Part shown: positions 26,625 through 37,044 of the stretch, piece after piece
Position numbering within the stretch: the first letter of the stretch is position 1
Layout of the letters: every line of letters starts with the position of its first letter
Assembly (NCBI RefSeq): GCF_012933555.1
Contig: NZ_JABBPK010000001.1
Coordinates: 2,396,001 to 2,460,000 of the forward strand
Source: Niallia alba
GTDB lineage: Bacteria > Bacillota > Bacilli > Bacillales > Cytobacillaceae
Length of the DNA: 64,000 nt
Reading direction: 5' to 3'
Position numbers and translations under genes: made by a program
Notes under the pieces: generated by a model
Database searches by the model: none
What the model saw: only the letters and a program-made list of their open reading frames with translations
What the model was told of the DNA's origin: nothing

Positions 26625-27728
26625 ATGAATATATTAGAGGGGTTACAAGCATCCAATACAATACCAGAAAAGTACTTAGCAATGACAACTGCTGAATTAG
26701 AAGAAAGAGTAGCAAGTGTAAAGCAGAGATTAGGCAAAAAACTATTTATTCCAGGTCATCATTATCAAAAGGATGAAGTTATTCAATTTTCTGATGCTAC
26801 AGGAGATAGCTTGAAGCTTGCACAAGTAGCTGCAGAAAACACAGAAGCAGAATACATTGTTTTTTGCGGTGTTCATTTTATGGCAGAAACTGCCGACATT
26901 TTAACGACAAAGCAGCAAAAAGTCTATTTGCCAGACATGCGTGCAGGTTGTTCTATGGCAGATATGGCCGATATTTATCAGACAAATCGCGCTTGGACGA
27001 AACTGCAAGAATTATTTGGCGATACCATTATTCCTTTAACCTATGTCAATTCAACAGCAGCTATTAAGGCCTTTGTGGGTGAAAATGGAGGAGCAACCGT
27101 AACGTCCTCTAATGCAGAGAAAATGGTTTCTTGGGCATTTACGCAAAAGGAAAGATTGTTATTTCTACCAGATCAGCACTTAGGAAGAAATACAGCCTAC
27201 AATTTAGGAGTACCTTTAGACAGAATGGCCATTTGGGATCCAATCAAAAATGAACTTGTTCATGAGTGTCCGCTAGAAGAAATTAAAGTTATTCTTTGGA
27301 AAGGACATTGTTCTGTACATGAGAATTTTACTGTGCAAAATGTGGAACAAGTTAGAAAGCAATATCCTCATATGAAAATCATTGTCCATCCAGAATGCAG
27401 TAGAGAAGTAGTGGCAGCATCTGACTTAGCTGGTTCGACGAACTATATTATCGATATTATTGAAAATGCGAAGTCAGGTAGTGCCTTTGCGATTGGGACG
27501 GAAATGAACTTAGTGAACCGGATTATTAAAGATCATCCCGATAAACAGATTATCTCTCTTAATCCGTATATGTGCGCTTGTCTCACCATGAATCGAATCG
27601 ATTTGCCTCATTTTGTCTGGTGCTTAGAATCAATTGAACAGGACTTTGAAAGTAATCGTATTATCGTAGAAGAGCCAATTGCCTCGAATGCGAAATTGGC
27701 ATTGGATAGAATGTTGGCTTTATCTTAA
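26625..27728 (+). CDS. nadA: Quinolinate synthase NadA
   Basis: The 367-aa 4Fe-4S enzyme condenses iminoaspartate and dihydroxyacetone phosphate to quinolinate. Cluster ligand candidates are the Cys residues in [20 protein letters not shown] and [12 protein letters not shown]. The substrate-binding start [20 protein letters not shown] is present. It closes the nad operon, 23 nt after nadC with GAGGGGAAGAGG as ribosome site, and is followed by a strong terminator. Confidence 0.96.
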   Translation: MNILEGLQASNTIPEKYLAMTTAELEERVASVKQRLGKKLFIPGHHYQKDEVIQFSDATGDSLKLAQVAAENTEAEYIVFCGVHFMAETADILTTKQQKVYLPDMRAGCSMADMADIYQTNRAWTKLQELFGDTIIPLTYVNSTAAIKAFVGENGGATVTSSNAEKMVSWAFTQKERLLFLPDQHLGRNTAYNLGVPLDRMAIWDPIKNELVHECPLEEIKVILWKGHCSVHENFTVQNVEQVRKQYPHMKIIVHPECSREVVAASDLAGSTNYIIDIIENAKSGSAFAIGTEMNLVNRIIKDHPDKQIISLNPYMCACLTMNRIDLPHFVWCLESIEQDFESNRIIVEEPIASNAKLALDRMLALS

Positions 27729-27764
27729 ATATTGTTTGGAAATTGCTTCTAAGATTTTTTGAAT

Positions 27765-27813
27765 GCTCCATTAAGTGTTAGATACGTCTCGTCTAACGCT
27801 AATGGGGCATTTT
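27765..27813 (+). terminator. Terminator of the nad operon
   Basis: A long stem pairs GCTCCATTAAGTGTTAGA with TCTAACGCTAATGGGGC around a 9-nt loop, followed by ATTTTG. Confidence 0.75.
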
Positions 27814-28786
27814 GTAATTCGTTTAAACAGAATATTGCATGAAGAAGGAATTTTCAAACAGATGATACTGACAACTTTTCTTCCATCATGTAAAATAAAG
27901 GTAATATAAAGGGCTTTCCAGAAAGGCGGAATGTGTTTGAAAATACGCCGTAAACATTTGTCAAAGCGAAATAATTTAAATGCAGATATAGAAGAATGGT
28001 ATTTATTGGGATTTTTATTAACTGGAGACAAAGTATTGACCGACCGATTAATTACTAGAACAGTTAATCAAGTAAAGGACAAGTTTATCTCAATAAGACT
28101 CGATCATTTTGTCTTAAAACCATTAATCAAGGAATATAAGAAATATTATCGTAATCATGACATTATCTATCAACCTATCGATGCTAGCCCCCTATTAAAT
28201 CGCCTTGGATTACTTAACGAACAAGCCCGTATTGCTTTTCTACTAAAGTATTATTACGATTATTCCTATAAAAAAATCGCCAACCATTTAGGGATTTCAG
28301 AAAGAAAAGCGAAGACAGTTATTTATGATGGCCTTACTATATGGACAAATAATGGTAAATTCGTATCAGTTAATAATATAGATGGGGTTTTAAAAAAAGA
28401 GATATTACTAATAAAAAGTAAATGGATAGAAAATGTAACGCCAGACAATAGAAATCAAGTCCTAGTTATGGGAACAAAAGGTAGGCATAAGCTACCAGGT
28501 TTATTATTAATATTATTAATTTTAGTTGCTGGCGGATCTATTAATCAAGAGACACTTAGCAAGACGAGAGTTAGTTTAGGACCTGATATTTATAAATATT
28601 TTAAAGAAGGAGGAGTGTTACAGATAAATCAAGACATTAAAGACAAAGGATTTGGGGACATTTATACCATACCTGATTCAGAGACAAAAACGATTGAAGT
28701 ATATTTTCCCACACCAGAAAGATTAGGTGAAAAGGAGGAAGTAGCAGCTTTAATAGAGTCCTATTTAGAAAATAGAGATCTTGAGT

Positions 28787-30189
28787 CACTAGTGTTGCAT
28801 AAATGTTGTTAGAATATTCAGTTTAAATATGTCCCCTGTTAAGAGCCAAAAAAGTAAATACCCAACTAAAGGTGGATCCATCCATTTGGAAATTTTTTTA
28901 CAATTAGACTTAAGAGACGACGACAATTTGTTTATTAAGGAATGGTTTTTCCTTCAATCTTTCGAAGCCAAATATGTGCTGGTTTCCACAAAGCTGCCCG
29001 TAAATATCGGCTAATTTGTAGGGTTTTTCGTTTACTTTTTGTCTCGATTTGTGCGAGAACATGCAGGCAAAAAACAATAAGTGCGATAAACACTTGATTC
29101 TGAATTGCCCATTCGCTTTGGCCGTAAAACTTTTTGATATGGAGATGTTGTTTAATCCATTTGAAAAATAACTCAATCGCCCAGCGTGATTTATACATCT
29201 TTGAGATTTCTTCAGCACTTAAATCAAAACGATTTGTGATTAAATGAAGCTCATTTCCTTTTGAATCAATCACTTTTAGAAGACGAAAGTAATTTTCGGC
29301 ACGGTTTTGCGTCGTACCAATCAACACCATTTGATCCGACAAAACAGATGTATTCTCGGGTAGTTTAAAATCGTAAACCTCCCGTATGACTGCGTTTTTT
29401 CGCAGCCTAGAAAGGAAAAAGTAGCCGTCATCTGTCATCCGATCAAAGCGTTCGTAGTCTAAGTAACCACGGTCAAACACATACATACATTCCTTGTCAT
29501 CAACCATTACTTCAAGCTGACCGCGGTCATGTTCTTTGGCCGTTGTCATAATGGCCTTTTCGGGATAGGATATACCTTTTTCCATAAACACAAGGCGTAA
29601 GTGCAATTTAACACCCGCTTTTGTTTTGCGGAATTTTGCCCATTTATGATTAGTCAAATTGAGAGGCAATGTGCTTGAATCAATGATTTTTAATGGCATC
29701 ACAAGTTTCGTGTTGTGCGTTTTGGCATGAATTTGTGAAACTAAATCAAGGAAAAGCTTTTGGAATAAGTCTGGATTCATGCCATTTAAACGGCGTGAGA
29801 GTTGGGAAATACTGATAGAATCAAGATCAATGCCCTTTTGCAGTTGATCATCGAAAAGACAATCGCTCAGCGCATGCAGACTTTCGACTTCTTCTAGCTG
29901 CGCAAAAAGTAATAATTTTAGAAATGACTCTGTCGTTAGTTTTTTCGTATAGAAATCTAATTTCAACGTTTTCACGTTTTCTTCAAATAATTGAAGATTT
30001 ATTGGTGAAAACCATTGTCCAAATGAAGTTTTTCGTGTAATCTTGTCCATGCGATAGTCCTTTTTAGTGGATTTGGACGGGTTACCACCTAACTTATCCA
30101 TTATAAAGGACTTTTTCTTTGCATAAAATGATAAAATTGAACATTTCAAGTATTTTTAATAGTTAAATTAAATTAACGCAACACTAGTG
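28787..30189 (-). mobile_element. IS4-family insertion sequence, copy 3
   Basis: The 1403-bp element has the same ends as copies 1 and 2; the right end reads ACGCAACACTAGTG, one mismatch. Perfect 9-bp repeats ATCTTGAGT flank it (28778-28786 and 30190-30198). It interrupts the sigma-like membrane gene. Confidence 0.95.
28935..30050 (-). CDS. IS4-family transposase, copy 3
   Basis: This intact 371-aa DDE transposase has the same triad motifs as copies 1 and 2. The start is the ATG at 30050 (MDKITRK); the longer frame to 30149 runs through the IS leader and lacks a ribosome site. Small differences (for example GMNPDLFQKLFLDLV) mark it as a distinct copy. Confidence 0.95.
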   Translation of the reverse strand: MDKITRKTSFGQWFSPINLQLFEENVKTLKLDFYTKKLTTESFLKLLLFAQLEEVESLHALSDCLFDDQLQKGIDLDSISISQLSRRLNGMNPDLFQKLFLDLVSQIHAKTHNTKLVMPLKIIDSSTLPLNLTNHKWAKFRKTKAGVKLHLRLVFMEKGISYPEKAIMTTAKEHDRGQLEVMVDDKECMYVFDRGYLDYERFDRMTDDGYFFLSRLRKNAVIREVYDFKLPENTSVLSDQMVLIGTTQNRAENYFRLLKVIDSKGNELHLITNRFDLSAEEISKMYKSRWAIELFFKWIKQHLHIKKFYGQSEWAIQNQVFIALIVFCLHVLAQIETKSKRKTLQISRYLRAALWKPAHIWLRKIEGKTIP

Positions 30190-30813
30190 ATCTTGAGTAT
30201 CAACTTGAATTTCAAGTACTAGACCAATTGGAAGTAGAACTAACTGATGAACAAAAAGATGCGAATAAAGTAATGGAAATGGAACAAGAGATATTCGAAT
30301 TAGTCTCTGAAAACCCGTATTATTATATGCAAAGAGGTACCAGCGAACAATCTGGAGAATCAACAGAAATTCTTTTATCTGAAGAAATTTCAGTAGAAGA
30401 AGAAGAGATTTTAAAAGAGGAAATCGAAAATATTATACATAAACACAATTTGGAATGGAATTTTTCTTTTGGAAAGGTTTCGGCAGATGTAGTAGATATG
30501 GAAAGAGCAAAGTGGGATATTTATCTTGCTATAATAGAGGCATTTTTCTTTGGAGAAAATAAATACAAACTATATGATGTGTATTCAGAATATATAAATG
30601 GTGTTATGGAATTTAATGTATATACAGAACTTTCCCTTACAACAGAAAAAGATGCAGATGAAACAGAAGAGATTATAAAAGAGCTGAGAAGATCTTTACA
30701 ATTTTTTCTCGAGCATGAAGATATTCAAGATCTAATGAATAATGTCCCTTATGTAATAAAGATACATGGAGAAAATAGAGAGGAAATATAAATAAAGAAG
30801 GGTAGGGGCTTTA

Positions 30814-32169
30814 TTGGACGGGTCAACCTTTGTTCATAGCAAACAAGTAAATGATTGGTTGTTATTTACGCAGTTCTTTATCGGAGACAAGGAAAAGTCA
30901 CAGGAAATCGTCAAAGCTTGGTTAATAAAACCTTCCACGAAATTTCAAAGAAATCATGTAATGGAAAGAGGATTCCGATATATTCTAAAACAAATGAAAG
31001 GGGAAAATAGGAGGAGAGTTTCAAAAGTTTTACTTTCGGAATATTCCTTCAAGTCAATAAAGGAAATTGATCAAGCTATTATTCTCTTACACTATTATTT
31101 TCAACTAGAGATAAAGAAGATTGCAAGAATCGTAAGGAAATCAAAAAGAGAGATTAGAAAAAGACTCTTTTCTTTTTTACAGGTGTTATCGACAAAGGGG
31201 ATTACAGTGCATACATTTAATAACATACTACATGCGGAAATAATGACGATATCGTTGCCTTTAACGCCAGTAGTTACTAAGGGGATAAAAATTAATAGGA
31301 AAAAGACTGCTTTATATTCGCTCCTAATTTTACATTTTCTTATTGTTGGTGGCGCCATGAATAGTGGTATTGTGGAAAAGACACAAGCAAAACAAGGGCC
31401 AGATTTATTAACAATATACCGGGATGGAACTTTTGAGCAACAATTAAAGAAGGATTTAGAGGAAACCTTTCAAAAAGAGTCATTTGCGATAAAAATCAAT
31501 TTTGAAGAAAGTGAAGTTTCTATTGGTATATTTGACGAAGTACTTTATCGTCAGAAAGCGGAAATCATTACTTTTGTAAACCAGTTTTTGAAAGAGAAAG
31601 ACATACCATACATTGTCCAATTAGATTATATGGAAGAGACAATTGGAGATGATGAAATAGCATATCAAGTGATTATAGAAGCCAATGCGAAAGGAATCAA
31701 ACTTTGGCCAGGAGATTATTCAGAGCAAGAAAAAGTGATGGAATGGGTTTTAGCACTTCCAGATGCTATTGAACTGGTAACCGAGCATGCTGAAGTAACA
31801 AGGGCTCAAGGAATTTTAAAAAAATATAACCATAAAGCACCTCTGATTGTATCCCATTATGATAAAGACAGAGTTGACCGACAAGAAAGATGGTTAGAAT
31901 TAACTCCTTATTTTGAGGAAGGATTCTTATTAGGAAAAGAATATAATATTGAAAGTATAAGTATTAATGCCTATACGAAAGAAGTTTCTATTGATGTATA
32001 TACATATTTTTTAATGAAAGATACTAACAAGGAAGAGATTGCTCGGGCTGTTAAACGTTCTATAGATCAATTTCTACAAAGTGAGGAAGTAAAACAAATC
32101 GTCCAAAATGATGCTTATACCATTAATATCTATTCGGCGGGAAAGAAAAAAATAAAGATCCATTATTAA
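30814..32169 (+). CDS. Sigma-like helix-turn-helix/transmembrane/extracytoplasmic protein
   Basis: The 451-aa protein is the intact paralogue of the interrupted gene just upstream. The cytoplasmic half (1-140) has a region-2-like segment (WLLFTQFFIGDKEKSQEIV) and a region-4-like helix-turn-helix (HYYFQLEIKKIARIVRKSKR). One span (YSLLILHFLIVGGAMNSG) lies near residue 175. The roughly 270-aa outer domain ends with IDVYTYFLMKDTNKEEIARA and INIYSAGKK, matching the end of the paralogue; I think this domain is DUF4030-like. The start is a TTG behind GGGTAGGGG. The role is unknown: a membrane-tethered regulator is my inference. Confidence 0.7.
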   Translation: MDGSTFVHSKQVNDWLLFTQFFIGDKEKSQEIVKAWLIKPSTKFQRNHVMERGFRYILKQMKGENRRRVSKVLLSEYSFKSIKEIDQAIILLHYYFQLEIKKIARIVRKSKREIRKRLFSFLQVLSTKGITVHTFNNILHAEIMTISLPLTPVVTKGIKINRKKTALYSLLILHFLIVGGAMNSGIVEKTQAKQGPDLLTIYRDGTFEQQLKKDLEETFQKESFAIKINFEESEVSIGIFDEVLYRQKAEIITFVNQFLKEKDIPYIVQLDYMEETIGDDEIAYQVIIEANAKGIKLWPGDYSEQEKVMEWVLALPDAIELVTEHAEVTRAQGILKKYNHKAPLIVSHYDKDRVDRQERWLELTPYFEEGFLLGKEYNIESISINAYTKEVSIDVYTYFLMKDTNKEEIARAVKRSIDQFLQSEEVKQIVQNDAYTINIYSAGKKKIKIHY

Positions 32170-32286
32170 ATTTTGTATATTTCATGTAGTTTGGGTAATA
32201 ATGCTTACAGGTTAAACTGCGCGGAGGAATGTGATAAAATAATAATTATAGCTTAAAATCATTAGCTAAATGTTAGTAAAAGGCAG

Positions 32287-33258
32287 TTGAATCAGTTGAC
32301 AATAAAGGAAAAAGTGGTTGTGTTAATCGGACCTACTGCTGTAGGTAAGACAAATCTTAGTATTGAGTTGGCGAAAAAATTCGACGGGGAAATTATTAGT
32401 GGAGATTCCATGCAGATTTATAAAGGAATGGATATTGCCACAGCAAAAATATCTAAGGAAGAAATGCAAGGAGTTCCCCATCATTTAATTGATATTGTAG
32501 ATCCTGATGATAGTTTTTCAGTTGCACAATTTCAGGAACTTGTCCGCAAGAAAATAACGGAAATAACGTCAAGAGGCAAATTACCGTTTATTGTTGGTGG
32601 AACAGGTTTGTACATTCAATCGGTCTTATTTGATTATCAGTTTCAAGAAACTGCTTCTGATCCCGAATTCCGTACAAAATTGGAAGAAATCGCACAAATA
32701 GAAGGAAGCTTAGCCATTCATGACAGACTTCAAGAAGTGGATCCAGAATCTGCAGCAGCTATCCATCATCATAATATTCGCCGTGTTATTAGAGCGTTAG
32801 AGGTCTTTCATGTAACTGGTAGAAAAATGTCAGACATTCAAAAAGAGCAGAGACAAGAGTCACTCTATGATGCTGCATTAATTGGCTTAACAATGGATAG
32901 AGAAGTTCTTTATGAGCGAATTAACAAAAGAGTGAATCAAATGCTTGAAATCGGATTGTTAGAAGAAGTCCAGCGTTTTTATGATGAAGGTATAAGAGAT
33001 TGCCAATCGATACAAGCGATTGGTTATAAAGAAATCTATAAGTATTTCGATGGTGTGCAAAGCTTGGATGAGTCTATTGAAGAATTAAAGCAGAATTCTA
33101 GGAGATATGCGAAAAGACAATTGACTTGGTTTCGTAATAAAATGAATGTACAGTGGTTTGATATGACAGAAAGTGTAAAAACACATGACATAACAAAAAA
33201 AATACAGGAAATTTCATCTTATTTAGAAGGAATGCTAAAAATTAAATCGAATACATAA
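32287..33258 (+). CDS. miaA: tRNA dimethylallyltransferase MiaA
   Basis: The 323-aa enzyme adds dimethylallyl to A37 of tRNAs that read U-starting codons. The P-loop GPTAVGKTNLSIELAKKF, the tRNA-binding DSMQIYKGMDIATAK, VGGTGLYIQSVL and the C-terminal SIQAIGYKEIYKYFDG and RRYAKRQLTWFRNK are all present. The start is a TTG (32287 or 32296); AAAAGG is close to the first and far from the second, so either may serve. hfq follows 27 nt downstream as in B. subtilis. Confidence 0.96.
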   Translation: MNQLTIKEKVVVLIGPTAVGKTNLSIELAKKFDGEIISGDSMQIYKGMDIATAKISKEEMQGVPHHLIDIVDPDDSFSVAQFQELVRKKITEITSRGKLPFIVGGTGLYIQSVLFDYQFQETASDPEFRTKLEEIAQIEGSLAIHDRLQEVDPESAAAIHHHNIRRVIRALEVFHVTGRKMSDIQKEQRQESLYDAALIGLTMDREVLYERINKRVNQMLEIGLLEEVQRFYDEGIRDCQSIQAIGYKEIYKYFDGVQSLDESIEELKQNSRRYAKRQLTWFRNKMNVQWFDMTESVKTHDITKKIQEISSYLEGMLKIKSNT

Positions 33259-33285
33259 TAGTATAGAGAAAAGAGGAGGATTTTC

Positions 33286-33522
33286 ATGAAGCAATCAGTT
33301 AACATTCAAGATCAATTTTTAAATCAATTACGTAAAGACGGCACAAACGTAACGGTATTCTTATTAAACGGATTCCAAATACGTGGATTTATAAAAGGCT
33401 TCGATAATTTCACTGTATTATTTGAATCAGAAGGAAAGCAGCAATTAGTTTATAAGCATGCCATTTCTACGTTTTCTCCGCAAAAGAATGTACAGATTGA
33501 TTTAGAAGGTACGCAGGCTTAA
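33286..33522 (+). CDS. hfq: RNA chaperone Hfq
   Basis: The 78-aa Sm-like protein starts [19 protein letters not shown] with the Sm1 motif [20 protein letters not shown] and Sm2 ([16 protein letters not shown]). It forms a hexameric ring that binds A/U-rich RNAs. It lies directly after miaA with an AAGAGGAGG site and ends at a strong terminator. Confidence 0.97.
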   Translation: MKQSVNIQDQFLNQLRKDGTNVTVFLLNGFQIRGFIKGFDNFTVLFESEGKQQLVYKHAISTFSPQKNVQIDLEGTQA

Positions 33523-33618
33523 TAAGAAAAAGACGTTGAGCATTGCTTCTAGCATAATTCCTAGCTCTGTTTTTGAGATGAGGAATAGTATTTTATGTTA
33601 TAAGGTATTATTGCATAC

Positions 33619-33653
33619 AAAAAAACTTGAGGATATTCTCCTCAAGTTTTTTT
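33619..33653. terminator. Bidirectional terminator between hfq and pepE
   Basis: Perfect 15-bp stem AAAAAAACTTGAGGA / TCCTCAAGTTTTTTT with a 5-nt loop, between convergent genes. Confidence 0.9.
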
Positions 33654-33678
33654 GTGTCCTATAATTCCCTAAAATGTT

Positions 33679-34290
33679 TTATCTATTTACAAGAATGTAT
33701 TGGTTGTCCTGTAATCTAACAATAGAAACATGTTTATTGCTTTCAAATTCTCTTATACGATGCTCAATGCTTTGTCCAGAGTTGTCTTGAAAAACATCTT
33801 CTCTATCGTAATGCGGAAATATAGCCTTATCAGTTATGTTTAATGCAGTGAAATCATTCATTCCTATTTTGTTCATCTCTGGAGTAAAATGATTTACCAC
33901 TTCGATATGAGGTCCTAAAATTAGCGCACCTGCACTTGTCCCCATAATGATAGCATTCTGTTTGGACAACTTACTTATGACAGTATCAGCTCCACCTTTT
34001 TTTATGTAATAAAGTAAGTGAAATGGATTGCCTCCGTTAATATAAATGATATTATACTGTTTAAGTTTCTTTGCTTCTTCCACTTCTACATCAAGAAAAT
34101 CTACTTGTTTAAGCCCTATTTGTAACAAGTCATTTTTCGTTTTGCTGGCATATTTATTCTTTTCTTTTTGTGGAGACGCAGTGGTTATGATCACTGCTTT
34201 CGGGTTTGTCAATTGTTTTAGAGCTGTTATAAATTCATGTTTAATAATCTCTGTAGAGAGGCCATTTGATGTTAAAAATATTTTAGCCAT
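33679..34290 (-). CDS. Peptidase E-like (S51) hydrolase
   Basis: The 203-aa protein has the class I glutaminase-like fold of S51 peptidases. The nucleophile Ser is in IIMGTSAGALILG (about residue 109) and YINGGNPFHLLYY is the preceding conserved loop. These enzymes cleave Asp-X dipeptides or related bonds. The start is the ATG at 34290, preceded by GGGAGATAGGGAA; the Met 12 codons upstream is less likely. It sits as an insertion between hfq and spoVK compared with the B. subtilis order. Confidence 0.82.
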   Translation of the reverse strand: MAKIFLTSNGLSTEIIKHEFITALKQLTNPKAVIITTASPQKEKNKYASKTKNDLLQIGLKQVDFLDVEVEEAKKLKQYNIIYINGGNPFHLLYYIKKGGADTVISKLSKQNAIIMGTSAGALILGPHIEVVNHFTPEMNKIGMNDFTALNITDKAIFPHYDREDVFQDNSGQSIEHRIREFESNKHVSIVRLQDNQYILVNR

Positions 34291-34636
34291 TTCCCTATCT
34301 CCCTTTATATTTTTTTGTTTTTGCATGAGGAAACTACATCATAATCAAAAAGATTAATTATATTTTACTATAAATTTCTAATTAATTTTGGTTTGTCTTG
34401 AATAAACATAACAATTCAATGAATGAAATAGTTACATTCTCTTCTATAATATCTTGATAACAGAATTAAAAAATAATCTGAAAATAGTTTAATGAATAGA
34501 AGAGGTTCTGAATATACATTAACAATGGGGAATAGTAGCAAACAGTATGAAATCATTTAAATACTGTCAACATCAATAAATGGAACTTTTGATGAGCAAG
34601 ATTTTGAGCGTTTTGTTTTTAGAGGAGGTGTGGCTT

Positions 34637-35590
34637 TTGGAGCATCCAATCCGGATGAAGAATAATGGACAGATAAGCGTAGTAATCAACTCACAGAAGA
34701 AGAAGGTTCTTCCAAAGGAAAAGCCAGAAGCTGAGTCAATCCCCAGAACTGTTCCGAGTGAACATGAAGCACTTAGGGAAATTGAAGCAGAATTAGGAAG
34801 CCTTGTTGGTATGGACGAAATGAAAAAAATGATAAAAGAGATATACGCATGGATTTATGTAAATAAAAAGCGAGAAGAAAATGGCTTGAAAACAGGTAAA
34901 CAAGCATTGCATATGATGTTTAAAGGTAATCCAGGAACAGGGAAGACAACTGTTGCCAGGTTAATTGGCAAGCTTTTTCAAAAGATGAATGTTTTATCGA
35001 AAGGTCATTTAATTGAAGCAGAGCGTGCCGATTTAGTTGGTGAATATATTGGTCATACGGCACAGAAAACGAGAGATCTTGTCAAAAAAGCGATGGGAGG
35101 GATTCTCTTCATTGATGAAGCTTATTCATTAGGAAGAGGAGGAGAAAAGGATTTCGGAAAAGAAGCAATTGATACATTAGTAAAGCATATGGAAGATAAA
35201 CAGCATGATTTCATTTTAATATTAGCAGGCTATTCTAGGGAGATGGATTTTTTTCTATCCTTAAATCCAGGTCTACATTCCAGGTTTCCCCTTGTCATTG
35301 ATTTTCCTGATTATACGACCGATCAGTTAATGGAGATAGCAGATCGGATGTTAAAAGAAAGGGAGTATGCGCTCAGTCATGAGGCGGAAAAAAAGCTAAA
35401 AGAACATCTTTCCTATGTACGAAATGTGCAACATCCCAAAAGTTTTTCTAACGGACGATATATCCGCAATATTATTGAAAAATCAATAAGAGCTCAAGCA
35501 ATGCGATTACTTATGCAAAGCAATTATGATAAATACGAACTAATGACATTAAGAAGCAACGATATAGTGTTAGACTCTAAAGAAAAATAA
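34637..35590 (+). CDS. spoVK: Stage V sporulation protein K, AAA ATPase
   Basis: The 317-aa CbxX/CfqX-type AAA protein is required for spore maturation in the mother cell. Walker A is MMFKGNPGTGKTTVARLIGK, Walker B GGILFIDEAYSLGRGGEKDF, and the pore-loop region AERADLVGEYIGHTAQKTRD is highly conserved. TTG 34637 is chosen because GAGGAGGTG lies 6 nt upstream, giving MEHPIRMKNNGQISVVIN, which aligns with the known SpoVK N-terminus. Sigma-E control is expected but I see no convincing site. Confidence 0.95.
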   Translation: MEHPIRMKNNGQISVVINSQKKKVLPKEKPEAESIPRTVPSEHEALREIEAELGSLVGMDEMKKMIKEIYAWIYVNKKREENGLKTGKQALHMMFKGNPGTGKTTVARLIGKLFQKMNVLSKGHLIEAERADLVGEYIGHTAQKTRDLVKKAMGGILFIDEAYSLGRGGEKDFGKEAIDTLVKHMEDKQHDFILILAGYSREMDFFLSLNPGLHSRFPLVIDFPDYTTDQLMEIADRMLKEREYALSHEAEKKLKEHLSYVRNVQHPKSFSNGRYIRNIIEKSIRAQAMRLLMQSNYDKYELMTLRSNDIVLDSKEK

Positions 35591-35601
35591 AGGATAAGAA
35601 T

Positions 35602-35642
35602 GCTATTCTAAAAGAGTGAATTTCTTTTGGAATAGCTTTTTT
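35602..35642 (+). terminator. Terminator after spoVK
   Basis: Stem GCTATTCTAAAAG / CTTTTGGAATAGC with a 9-nt loop followed by TTTTTT. Confidence 0.85.
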
Positions 35643-35769
35643 AATATGCTTTTTTACAAACCATTTTTACTACGTTAAAATTTGGGTAACCTTATAAGGA
35701 GCAAATAGATGAAATGGTATTTGTTTGCTATAATAGATGAAGTTCAGCATGGAAAGAAGGTTTACATAG

Positions 35770-37044
35770 TTGAAGGAAACCAAAGTAGAGAAAGAAAAAG
35801 TAATCCTGGTTGGTTGCGAAACACAGAATGATGCTGCCAGATTTGAATATTCAATGGAAGAACTTGCAAATTTAACGAAAACAGCGAATGGACAAGTAGT
35901 TGCCACCTTAACGCAAATGAGAGAAAGAATTCATCCCTCCACCTATATCGGCAAAGGGAAGGTTGAAGAATTAGAAAGTCTTGCAGAGGAATTAGAAGCA
36001 GACTTAATTATTTTTAATGATGAATTATCACCAAGTCAGGTTCGGAATGTGTCAAAGAATTTGGATGCAAGAATCATTGACCGAACACAGCTTATTCTAG
36101 ATATATTTGCCTCAAGAGCAAGATCGAAAGAAGGAAAGCTTCAAGTAGAGCTAGCCCAATTACAATACTTATTGCCACGGTTAGGTGGACAAGGTCTCCA
36201 ATTATCAAGACTTGGTGCAGGTATTGGGACGAGAGGGCCTGGTGAAACAAAGCTTGAATCAGACAGAAGGCATATTAGACGAAGAATTGATGATATTAAA
36301 AGCCAATTAAACGTTATTGTCGAACATCGAGATCGCTACCGAGAAAGACGAAAGAAAAATAGAGCCTTCCAAATCGCATTAGTTGGTTATACGAATGCGG
36401 GGAAATCGACTTTGTTCAATCGTCTCTCTGAAGCAGATTCATTTGAAGAGGATATCCTGTTTGCAACATTAGATCCAATGACGAGAAAAATAATTTTGCC
36501 AAGTGGCTTTTCGGCCCTTATTACAGATACTGTAGGGTTTATTCAAGATTTGCCAACAACGTTAGTTGCCGCATTTCGCTCAACGTTAGAAGAGGTGCGA
36601 GAAGCAGACTTATTGCTCCATGTGGTTGATAGCTCAAATGAGGAATATTTTCAGCATGAAGAAACAGTACATAAATTACTAGAAGATTTGGAAATACCTG
36701 CAATCCCTCAATTAACTGTCTATAATAAAAAAGATTTAGTGCATGCGAAATTTGTGCCCACATCGAAAACGGAAAGCATTTTAATTAGCGCTTTTGATAA
36801 CGAAGATAGGGAACAGCTTAAGCAAACGATTGAACAAATCATGATTGAAAACATGGAATATTATGAGACAACGGTTGAAAGTAATAACGGAAAATTATTG
36901 TCTCAGCTAAAAAATGAGACAGTTTTGCGTAGCTTAATTTTTGATGAAGAAACGCAAAATTATTTATGTAAAGGGTATGCTCTAAAAGAACATGCTATAT
37001 TAAAATATAAAAAGCCTATAGAAGTAGAGGAATGGGAGAAATAA
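35770..37044 (+). CDS. hflX: Ribosome-associated GTPase HflX
   Basis: The 424-aa protein has an N-terminal HflX domain ([20 protein letters not shown]), a coiled linker ([20 protein letters not shown]) and a G domain with G1 [13 protein letters not shown]3 DTVGF and G4 NKKD. It binds 50S and 70S ribosomes and helps split stalled ribosomes. The start is TTG 35770 behind GAAAGAAGG. It runs directly into ynbB with no gap (TAA-ATG), as in B. subtilis ynbA-ynbB. Confidence 0.95.
   Translation: MKETKVEKEKVILVGCETQNDAARFEYSMEELANLTKTANGQVVATLTQMRERIHPSTYIGKGKVEELESLAEELEADLIIFNDELSPSQVRNVSKNLDARIIDRTQLILDIFASRARSKEGKLQVELAQLQYLLPRLGGQGLQLSRLGAGIGTRGPGETKLESDRRHIRRRIDDIKSQLNVIVEHRDRYRERRKKNRAFQIALVGYTNAGKSTLFNRLSEADSFEEDILFATLDPMTRKIILPSGFSALITDTVGFIQDLPTTLVAAFRSTLEEVREADLLLHVVDSSNEEYFQHEETVHKLLEDLEIPAIPQLTVYNKKDLVHAKFVPTSKTESILISAFDNEDREQLKQTIEQIMIENMEYYETTVESNNGKLLSQLKNETVLRSLIFDEETQNYLCKGYALKEHAILKYKKPIEVEEWEK

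Larger units (their letters stand above)
27937..30791 (+). pseudogene. Sigma-like/transmembrane fusion gene interrupted by IS4
   Basis: Removing the IS4 copy at 28787-30189 and one 9-bp repeat joins two open halves in frame across ENRDLEYQLEFQVLDQLE, giving a protein of about 480 aa. Residues 1-145 look like sigma regions 2 and 4 (WYLLGFLLTGDKVLTDRLI; KYYYDYSYKKIANHLGISER). A membrane span (LPGLLLILLILVAGGS, near residue 190) and an extracytoplasmic acidic domain follow. The intact tandem paralogue begins at 30814. The start is probably TTG 27937 behind AAAGGCGG. As it stands the gene makes a protein cut soon after the span. Confidence 0.8.
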
